From: Taudactylus pleione
Taxonomy: Eukaryota > Chordata > Amphibia > Anura > Myobatrachidae
Assembly: GCA_031769625.1 (NCBI GenBank)
Contig: JAUIMM010000126.1
Span: forward strand, 8,542,001-8,606,000
Reading direction: 5' to 3'
DNA: 64,000 nucleotides
In this document: positions 50,901-62,700 of the stretch, piece after piece
How positions within the stretch are numbered: the first letter of the stretch is position 1
Layout: each line of letters opens with the position of its first letter
Translations under genes and position numbers: made by a program
Notes under the pieces: generated by a model
Seen by the model: the letters and a program-made list of their open reading frames with translations, nothing else
Told to the model about the DNA's origin: nothing
The model's database searches: none

Positions 50901-53900
50901 CCAAATCCTGATCCTTTTTCTTGGGTGTGGTATAAGAGATCGACGGTTATTAGGTTGACAATGTACAGGTCAACAGGTAAAATGTCGATAGGGACAAATT
51001 GTCGACATTTTATTTTTTTTCATTTTAAAACTAATCCTAACCTTCCCCCTGGTGCCTAATCCTCCACCAGGTGCCTAAACCTAATTGTAGTCTAACCCTA
51101 ACCTGTCTCCTCCCGTAGCCTAACCCTAACCCACCCCCAAGTGCCTAACCTCTAACCTTAAAAATGTTGGGAAAAATGAATCGACCATTGGTGTGTCGAC
51201 TATTTGTCCCTGTTGACCTTTTGTACCTGTCAACCTTTTGCCAGTCAACTTTTTTCCCTGTTGCCTTATGGCATATTAGCCATTTGGTGTTGATCTATTA
51301 ATTGTCAACTTTTTTACTGTTGACCTGTCATCCAGATACCCTTTTTTATATAAATAAGGTCTGTTATGAAGTGATCATGCTTTATACATATTGCTCATGC
51401 CGACTTTTTCTATATTCCCATTTAATATTTTATTAATTATTATTTAGTTTTTTTTATTATGTTGAAAAGGCAGCAGAGGCATCTATTTCGCCCAATTGTA
51501 AATCTCAATTGGCCAATTCTAACTCTGTAAAATAGTTATTTTATGGGCCAGTCCAATGATTATGCAGTTTATCAGGTATGAGGCATAGTACACTTTAAAG
51601 TATTTTATTATATTAAGTGTCCTATAGTGAATCTATTGGAAAAGGCTGGCTAATGTATCACAATTTGTACTTTTTTTTTTTTTTTCCCCAAGAAAATCTC
51701 AGTGATAGGGCTGAACAGCCTATATTAGTTAAAACTATGGATCTGGTTACTTAATCAATCTTCAGTGAAGCAGACTGTTGACCTTTCCTGAATAATAGCA
51801 GAATTGCACATCAAAACAAAACAAATGGTGGCAGGTTAAACTCCTCTGCCCAATACAACTTTACATTTAGCTCAAATTGCCATCCTGAATGACAGTAATG
51901 TATCTGTGTTTTAGATATCTTAAAAGTAAACTTTCTGTTATCGTACTCTCTTTTTTTGACAGTTTTTAATATGTACCACAAATAAAGCACAACTGATTTG
52001 TTAGTCTGGATAGAAAACCTCATTTCTGTAAGTATGTAGATGTAATTGGTCTACTTAATCATTTAATATTAATATTAGCTGTATCACCAGATTTAAACGG
52101 CTAGTGATCAAGTACTGTTAAATGTTACTGTTCAAAACTATATAGTTTTGATCAGTAAGATTTAATAAGGCACTGCCTCAGAGATGTCATATGATATCTC
52201 TAAACCACACTTGCCTACTTTTGAAAAAACAGTTCAGGGAGATTGTGAAAGCAGCACCTATGACCATGGCAGTAACGTGAGCGTGTACTGCTACATCTGA
52301 GAGGCGTGTCATAAAATTTACAGATCCAAATCTGTCCGTAAGATCTACATGGTGATGAAAACACTCTGATACTGTACAGACAATGCATGTAGCCATAGGG
52401 ATCATTGTGCCGTATAGCCATAGGTATCATTGTGCCTTATAACCAATGCAGGGAAATTATACTAATGATCCCATTTGACTGTCTAAATTATATCTCTTTT
52501 TTTTTTTTAATTTATATAACCGCATCATAATGGGTGTAAGGTGCAATCAGGGAGATTGCTAGACTCTTCAGGGAGATTGTCAGGGAGACTCCCTGAAATA
52601 GTAGCAATCAAGGAGAGTTGGCAAGTATGCTCTAAACCCCATAGCAAAGTCTAATGAATGCACAAAATCAACTTTAAAAAAATTCCTCACTTCCCTTCAC
52701 AACTATTTACAGGTGGTTAGCTGAAATTAGTAGCTTTAAATATGTTATTGTATACTACTACACTACTTAAGCCTACTCTAGTTTTATAGAATATTTTTTA
52801 TTTATTTGTTCATTTAGCTGTCTTAAGCAACTTACCAAGAATTACATTGTCGTCATTTAACCACACTGACAGATTCATAAGGGAGCAGTCGCAGTTCCAT
52901 GGATTCCCACTAAGTGTTATATTCAGGACGGCTTTCAAATCCTTTAGTGACTCTTTTATATCCAGGTTTGTTAAGCGGTTGTTTTGTAGGTATAAAACTT
53001 TTAGGTCCTGGAATGGCAAATGGGTGCTTCCCGGTAGTTGAGCTATTTGATTGTAGCTAAGATCCAAAATCTGCAGGTTTTCCAGTCCATCAAATGACAT
53101 TTCTTCCATAGATGTTATGTAGTTGTTTTTAAGAATCAAGATCAGAAGTTTTGAAAGACCAGCAAAGGACTTATTTGGCAGGTTTGTGATTTTGTTCTCG
53201 GCGAGTATCAGTTCTGTCAAATTAGGATAGTGTAACAGGGCTTTTTTATTTACATCATCTAAGGAGATACTGTTTTGAGTTAGATTTAGTTGTGTGATAT
53301 TATTTGAAATATTTGTAGGAATGGCTGTCAGGTTACACTTTATAAGAACATATTCCTGTGGATAAAAATAAACATCATATTGTGAAGCTTAAGGTACTTT
53401 CTGTAGCATATGTTCCTACAAATGATATGAAACTACATCTAACTATCTAACTTTCAAACCCAAGTATTTCACTAGAGAATATAAAGAAAAAAATTGGAAA
53501 TTGTTGAAAAATATTAAGACTTGCTAAACGTACAAAAAGAAAAAGGTTACTTCTTTTGGCCCAAATGTGTTTTATTCTTTTGGAGCCAGACTGATTTTTT
53601 TTTTTTTTTTTACATTTTGATAATACATTATTTTTTATTACCAAATCATTGTAATTGCTTTGTTTTTTCTTACAAACATCATATAAAAAAACAACATACA
53701 AAAATAATAACCATACTCTTTTCTCTTCAACTATCAGTACATATATGAAAAACATACAATATACACTTTTATTCAGCAAGAATAGTTCTACACAATCTGC
53801 GTTTAGGGCTCTTCGGGGTAGATTTACAACTATGCGGTTTGTTAAAGGTGTCGATTGTCGGCTTTGAATAATGGATTTAAAGCGGCAACAGAAATAAATG

Positions 53901-56900
53901 CTATACCAGACTGGTTTAGCATTTCCTTCAGTTGTCCATTTAAATCAATCTGTCATGTCTGATCATCTGCAGCTTTGACAAACGGTGCAATAGTATATCT
54001 AGCCCTTCATGATTCAATAAGGGATGTAGCTGTTCTTTAAAAAGCCAATTTGCATACATAAAATAATGTATCATCCAACTCTTAAATATAGCAAAAACAA
54101 TGGGTAATATTTATGAATATTGGTGCAAATGAATGAGGTATTATTGCTCTTAAAGTCTATTTTAACTTTCAGATGTGCAAACCATCCAAAATTGTAAGTG
54201 GTTATTACATGCAATGCTATCTTTTTTTTTTCCATATGATTTTGGGCAAAATACTGTTTTTATTTAGTACTTTCCTGGATGAAAGCATAGGTTAACTACA
54301 TTGTTTGGATATATGACTTTGTATTAAATATTTTTATTATAAATAGCTATAAATTGTAAAATTGTAAGAAAGCAACACTTTAAGGTTGCTCTGCCCATTA
54401 ATTAGTGCACTTGGATTATAAATAAGGAAATCCTTTTGTAAGCCTGATTTATCATTTTATTATTACTATAGCTGTAGTGGCTGACATGGAAATGTGTATC
54501 ATTGAGGATAAATACTTACCACTGAATAGTTACATTGGAGCTGGGCCCAGATACTGCCACACCACATCATCAGCAGAAGGATTTTCATCTTTACTGCCTG
54601 GAGTGAATAGTATTAGTTTACTTTTGTAATACAGCCATCTTTTCATTACTGTTTTCTTTACCAGTATTATCTGTTTCACTTCAGAGCAGTTCAAGCAGCC
54701 TCCATATGACTTACCTACTTTGGGCAAACTTGGAGGTCTGAAATGTACCAGTAATTCTAGATGATTTAGAGCAGGGATAGGCAACCTGACAGATTTCAGG
54801 GGCCCGCATTGGGCGGCCCATTAACCTTCATTAGATTGACGCAGTGCACACAGCAGCTACGTCTTTGGACATAGATTCTGTATGTAAATATGCTAATGCT
54901 GTAGGAGGCATCTTGTGTTAATAGACACCTCCTGCAATCTTCTGTGATCTGCTACTGTGTCTGAGGACGCAGAATCAGATCACTTGGAAGAACATTGGCA
55001 ATCTGAGAAACCCTCAGGTTACTCAGAATTACTGTTTCATATCCGTAGCCGAGGCCAGTAAATCTGCATAATAAGATACAGACACTGTCCTCGGCACTGC
55101 CATTAAAATTGTTTCAGGAACGCTGCCTGGTGCCACCCAATCTATGCCACCAAACGTCCGCAGCCTGTCAATCAGATTGCGGGTTAGGGGGCTCTGGCTG
55201 CACAGAACAGGTCATGCTCAGTCCCCACACCGCCCGAGTTTTACACAAACTATCAGGTTTGCGTACAACTCTGAATTAGGCCCTAAATTGATAAATTTAA
55301 TCAATGATAGAGAACATTTATGTAAGAACTTATCAGCAAGCCTTTTATACAAGTATTACAAGCTATAACAAACAACAACAAAGAAGGACCGAGGTGGGGG
55401 CTGCAAGTGATGGCTTGAAGGTCGGGCTGTTGACGATGTCTGATTTGGAGTGTCAGCAATGCAAATTGTTTCGTTCTGGCTGATATTAAGGTCTAGAGGG
55501 AAACTTGACATTAAGGCCTGATTCATTACTGATTGCTATTGCGATCGCAGTTGCAATTACGCACACAGTCTCACTGCAAAAATATGCTAATGATGCAATC
55601 ACAATGCCGTCGCAGCCAAACATAAGGATGCCCACTTTACCTAACACATATCCGTAATATTTTGCAAGTCTGCGAAATCATCGGTAACATCCAGTACAAT
55701 CGGAGCCTCACGCACACTTGCACAATGCCTGGCATTGCAATGGCTAGCTACTGCATCCACCTGTAACTGCATTCAAAGGCACCAGCGTTTTGCCAACCCC
55801 CCCCCCTCGTCACCACACTTCCTGCCAATCACTCTGCAATGGGTTTGCGTAGTCACTGCGATCGCAGTCCCGATCGCAGTGGAGTCTTTGCATACGCATG
55901 CGCAGAATGCAATAATTAGCCGAATACGTGAGTAATCGCAGTTGCGATTGGTAATGAATCAGGCCCTAAGTTAAAAATTTGCAATATTTATGATCTATTG
56001 AATAAAGGACCTTTAGACCCGGTCGCTAAGATGCGTTCGTAGCTGGCCGATGTTCCTTCTCTATGCATGCATCGCAGTGTGCGAACCAGTGCTAGAGATC
56101 GAGAAGCGATCGCTCGTTGCGCGTAGACTGCCCAGCAGAGTGAGTGACAGGAGAAGCCGTTTGTGGGTTGTGACAGGGGCTGGCTGCTAGGAACGGGGGA
56201 GTGGACATGTGAACGCAGACGTGCCTGAGCGTCTCATCGCCGTTTCAGAGGTATGCATAATTGGCAGCGTCATTGTACATGTCACCTGGTTGTATTTGAC
56301 ACTGAAATGCTCGGAGTGCTTGCGGTAGGGTATAGTCAACCTCAAGCGCTGCATTTGCTTCCGATGATACCCGATGTACCGATGATTGCATACACTTTCT
56401 GGGGATGACTTGCGCAAGTGGGCGTCTTACGACAGGCTGGTGGGCATCTACATACACTGAGAAATCGCACGCAAAGACATAGTGGGCGTGCTTATGTCTT
56501 GCCGTGCGTTCCCCTGCCTGCCAGGTCTGAATCAGGTCCAAAGTGCACAATATCTGTACAGTAATTGAAAAATATATCTCAGGAGTGCCCAGGGCTTGCA
56601 GAGAACTGTGCTCCATATAGCTGTATGCAATACCCATCCCTTCAATGCATCATTGCAAAAAATAATTCATGATTGTTCGACAGTAATAAAAACAGCCATT
56701 AAGTGTCATCTATAAAGCAGCAAACATACATCTCTGCTGCGTAAGTGTTTTTTGTGACGTGATTATACTTTTTTTTTTTTTACAAGATTTCCTCCCATAT
56801 GGCAACAAAGGAGGTGCAAATCATGCTGTATGATGAGAGTACAGATCATAGTAATGTTCCTTTTTATGGAGCCTTCATAAAAATTGAGAGACTTGTATAA

Positions 56901-59679
56901 AATATATAAAAATATAAAATAGTAATAGTAAAAATAATAATAATGCTAATTTTGATAACATTGTTTCTCTATATATGCATGGAAAATGCTTTACCTTTGT
57001 ACTGATTTTTATATGGAGAAGTCTTTACAACTTCTGTTTGTTATATTGCTGAGATTTCTGCAGTTGAGACAGACAATCTATCACATAAGGTTTTGCTGTC
57101 ACTTTAAACATGTTAATAGAAGGCCCAACCCTTGCACTAACAATATGGATCATTTAAATTATGTTTCATTTTTTTCCCTTAAGGTTAAATTTTGTTCTAA
57201 TAGCCCTCAAAGTGGTCACATGCCTGACCTACCCATGTAGTGCCAATTTCCTGTACGGTCACATCCAGCATCCTTGCCCGCCTCCCTGTTGACATCTGAA
57301 CATAAGGTTTGTTGGGAGGTATAACATGGCATGCGGCCCTCATAATTTCTTCCCTTTGTGACACTAGAATCATTAGTTGGGGGGCAGAGTGAGCACAGTG
57401 CAATTATACAGCAATGGGGTGTGATGTTTTATTACCAGCTAAATTAGACGACCTTATACTAAACCACTGCTTGGACTGTGGGCCTGATTCAGACCTGCTC
57501 GCGAGTGCATAGCACTCGCAAGCGGGTCGATGGTCGGCCATTGCACAAGCACCGTGCGAGCCCCGGAACGAGTGAGAAATCACTCGCGCCGGGGCTCGCT
57601 ACAAGACGGGGCGGCTGTGGATGTTGATCGACAGCTCGCCCCGTTTTGTAGGCGGGTCGGAGGGGTGGCTGCACAAACGGAGGCGTTCCCGAAGGAACAC
57701 CTGCCGTTTGTGGGCGGCCCTACTGACATAACACGTGATGTCAGTAGTGAACTTCCTGCTCTATTAGAGCAGGAAGTTCACTGGGGCTTGCGGTGGACGA
57801 GACCCTACCACAAGGGTCTCGTCACAAACCCGATGGTCGCGATAATCGTGACCATCACCAGGCCGCCCGAACAAGCTGTGGGTGGTCACCCACAGCTTTT
57901 TTTAAAAAAAAAGTCTGCCCTGATTTAGAGTGAGCGCTCGCAAATAGCAAATAGCGAGCGCCTCTGAATCAGGGCCTGTATTAACAATTTGTTCTGGTGC
58001 TCTGATATCTCGTTATAATGCCATGATTCTCCACAGCAGCAATGTGTGACAGAGAGTCCCTTGTGGGACTCTGACAAATGATTATGTTGCCCACAATTTT
58101 TCTATGGTATAATATGCTTCCTTATCTTGTGTAACTCATTGAAAAACTTACATGATTTGCCAACGGCTGCAGTAACTCCATGCAATTAAGGAAACCAGAA
58201 CATCCATCTTGTTAGCTCTGTTGAGGTATAATTGATGGAACTTCCAGAGACACCAATAGAGCAGTGACACCGTGACAATATATTATGGAAACATGCTGGA
58301 TATTGTTATGGCTTTATGCATAACAGTTTCTTCGGACTACTTTGTGTACACGGCCATATACATGTTAAATTATATGCCTATTTTCCATAGTGTATAATAA
58401 GCAAACTTTTTATTTTTTTCTCAATATATAGCAATTTTGAAAAAAAGTAAACAAATCTGAGAAACTACTTCCATCATTTTAATAGAATTTGTTTCACTCA
58501 CATGACTGACTCCTGTGATAGAGATCACCTGGGCAGCTGACAGTCAGCACAGTCTGATGCTGATAAAAAGAGGTCATTCACCTTTACCATGAGCTTCCTC
58601 ATAAGAATTAAAATAATTGTCATTTTAATTTATCTGTTCTAATTTAGTCCCATTAAGTAATTGTTATAGGAGCCTAATGTGGATATTTTATTTTTGTATT
58701 TATTTTGTAGATGCGTGCGTGTGTTTGTATAAATGTGTGTCTGTGTGTGTATGTATATATTTATATAATATACATATACATTTTATATATATATATATAT
58801 ATATAATATTATACACACACATATGTATACTATGCTCTGTAGAAAAATAATTAGCTGATGACCCTTCCCTGCCAGTGGTATAATTTTACATTACCTGGCA
58901 TTAGAAGATAATAATTAGTAATATAAAATAAAGCATTTTAAATTAATCTATGTTATAAAGAGTTAAAAAAATGCAATTGCACCATTCATATAACAGACTG
59001 TAACAGAGAGAGTGATATTGGACGTCAGCATACAGTAACAATACAAAGTGACATTTGTCGCAAAGTAAAGATTAGATGCATTGAGTTCCAGTATGGTCTG
59101 TGATACTAGTGCATAAAAATCAACAAAATTGTTTAGTACACATTACACACATGCTAAATCTAACACACTTTCCAAATTGTAATATGTCATACTCCTACCT
59201 TTTTGGAGAATTTGGTCTCCAACACCTAGCTTGTTTGTGTGGCTTGCAGCTCTGCCCTTTACATTGGCAAGGAGTATTGCAGCAGCGTAGCAACACCTTG
59301 TTCCACTGTAACCTTTGTACTCGACGACAGGTGCGAACACTTCTTTAGCAAAAGATTTACTAGTTTCTTCTTTTCTTGCATTGTGCTTAATCCAATAGTC
59401 ATTCAATACGGAAGTAAGAGAACAGCATGATTAGATCTTTAGCTTCCTGTGCGCTATAAACAAATCAGGTTAGTGGCTTCAAAGTTTATTGTGAGGTTCA
59501 AATATGAATATTTAAACATTATTTGTCTGTAAATATCTGCTTTTTAGTATCTTGTGGGGGCCCTTGGCTGAGTAGACACCCAGCTAAATGTTACTTAAAT
59601 ATGACCATGTATACTGTATTATTTACATATCATTGCGATAATCTATAAAATAGTATATTCCTATAATACACAAATGGGA

Positions 59680-59740
<61 letters not shown>

Positions 59741-62700
59741 ATTATTTATTTTTACATACACAGTAGCCACTTTATTGGGTATACCTTTCTTGTACTGAGT
59801 AGGACCCCCATTTGTCTCTATAACAACCTGATTTCTTTGTGGCACTTTCTTTAGAGATTTTGGTTCATGTTGATGATAGCATCACTTAGTTACTGCAGAT
59901 TTGTTGACAGCATAATTATGCCACAAATCTCCTGTTCCACCACATTCCAAAAGTGTTCTATTGGGTTCAATTCTGGTGACCATGGAGGCCATTGGAGTAC
60001 ATTGAACTCTGTTATATTTGTGGAATCAGGTTGCGATGTTGTGTGCTTGGGGACATGGCGCATTATCCTGCTGGAAGTATCCATTAGAATATGGGTAGAC
60101 TGTGGCCATAAAGAGGATGCACATGGTCAGCAACAATACTCCAGTAGGCCTTCTCTTTAAATGATGTTCTATTGGTATTGAGGGACCTAATATGTGCCAA
60201 GAAAAACAGCAATTGGGCTAAGTTTATAAGATACAAACATACAGTGCATGTTACAGCCTTCTTTCCAAAATTGAATAAATTCATTTTTGTCATCAAAATT
60301 CTACACACAATGCCCCATAATGACAACGTGTAAAAAGTTTTTTGCAAATTTATTTAAAAAAAAAACCTAAGAATTCACATGTACATTAGTAATCACAGCC
60401 TTTGCTCAATACTTTGTTGATGCCCCTTTGGCAGCAATTACAGCCTCAATTATTTTTTAATAACAAGCTTGGCACACCTATCTTTGGCCAGTTTCAGCCA
60501 TTCTTCTTTGCAGCACCTCTCAAGCTCCATCAGGTTGGATGGGAAGCGTCGGTGCACAGCCATTTTCAGATCTCTCCGGAGATGTTCAATTGAATTCAAG
60601 TCTGGGCTCTGGCTGGGTCACTCAAGGACATTCACAGAGTTGTCCTGAAGCCACTCCTTTGATATCTTGGCTGTGTGCTTAGGGTCGTTGTCCTACTGAA
60701 AGATGAAACGTCTCCCCAGTCTGAGGTCAAGAGCGCTCTGGAACAGGTTTTCATCCAGGATGTCTCTGTACATTGCTGCATTCATCTTTCCCTCTATTCT
60801 GACTAGTCTCCCAGTTCATACCGCTGAAAAACGTCCCCACAGCATGATACTGCCACCACCATACTTCACTATAGGGATGTTATTGGCCTGGTGATGAGCA
60901 ATGCCTGGTTTCCTAAAAACATAATGACTGGCATTCACGCCAAATCAGTCTTTGTCTCATCAGACCAGAGAGTCCTTAAGGTGCATTTTGGCAAACTCCA
61001 GGTGAGCTGCCATGTGCTTTTTACTATGGAGTGGCTTCCGTCTGGCAACTCTAATATACAGGCTTGATTGGTGGATTTGCTGCAGAGATTGTTGTCCTTC
61101 TGGAAGGTCCTCCTCTCTCCACAGAGGAATGCTGTAGCTCTGACAGAGTGACCATCGGGTTCTTGGTCACCTCCCTGACTAGGGCCCTTCTCCCCCGATC
61201 GCTCAGTATAGACGGCCGGCCAACTCTAGGAAGAGTCCTGGTGGTTCCGAACTTCTTCCATTTACGGATGATGGAGGCCACTGTGCTCATTGGGACCTTC
61301 AAAGCAGCAGATATTTTTCTGTACCCTTCCCCAGATTTTTGCCTCGAGACAATCCTGTCAGAGGTATGCAGACAATTCCTTGGACTACATGCTTGGTTTG
61401 TGCTCTGACATGCACTGTCAAGTGTGGGACCTTATATAGACAGGTGAATGCCTTTCAAAATCATGTCCAATCAACTGAATTTACCACAGGTGGACTCAAA
61501 TTAAGCTGTAGGAACATCTCAAGGATGATCAGCGGAAACAGGATGCACCTGAGCTCAATTTTGAGCTTCATGGCAAAGGCCGTGAATACTTATGTACATG
61601 TGATTTCTTAGTGGTTAAATTGCAAAAATCTCAAAAAACTTTTTACACGTTGTCATTATGGGGTATTGTGTGTAGAATTTTGAGGACAAAAATTAATTTA
61701 TTCCATTTTGGAATAAGGCTGTAACATAACAAAATATGGAAAAAGTGTAGCGCTATGAATACTTTCCGGATGCACTGTACGTAGTTCTCACGATTTATAC
61801 AAAAGATAGATACCAGAACTTGGAGGATGAGTTCACCAGATATGAGACAAATCAGTTCTTCCTTTTTCTACAGTATAACCCTCATCTGATACCTTGTTTT
61901 CTTTTGGCATTGTGATTTTATGTCAACACATAGCGCAACACATTTATGGGAACTTCTCCAACAGAGTTAGGAAGAACTTCCCAAACCGTTTTTGATTTCC
62001 ATTTTTCAAAGAATGCCACAAGTGTGGTTGGCAGTTATATGTGCAAAAGGAGGCTGCAGGTAGCATAAATATTTCTTAATATTGTCTGTCTCTGAATGAT
62101 GGGTACAAAATACTAGTGTATTTGTGGGTACATACGTATGTGTGTGTGAGTTCTCATGTCATCACGTTGGTGCTTGTTAGGTAAATTTTGTATTACAAGG
62201 AATAGTGAAACCCATAATTTAAATTATTATTATGGAATGTAGAAGCAAGCAAAACCAATTTTCAACAAGCAAGACTCAACAATCACTTATCTTTGTTATT
62301 ATTATCCAAATGTGATATAAAACCTATGTATTATTCAGATCACAAATCAAAGACCCCTTTGTTCTATTTGGAAACCAATTAAAATACATTTAAGTCCCAA
62401 TCAGACCACACAAGGCCTATAGTGTTCTAATCTGACTGTAGCTACATAGAATTTTCTCCTTAGTAAGAGAAGTCAGTCAGTAAAAAACACAATAAAATGT
62501 AAACGGTCAGTCACCAAAATACACAATAAGTTACAGTCCCTAAATACTGCATTGTAGAAACCTGAAGTGAGATAACATTGGATTGACATGTATATAGGAG
62601 ATACGTTGAAAATGCCGGCGGATGGGATCCCGGGCGTCGATATACTGACACCGGAATCCTAGTGCCCGGCATAATGCCGATGCCGCTATCCCGAAGACAT

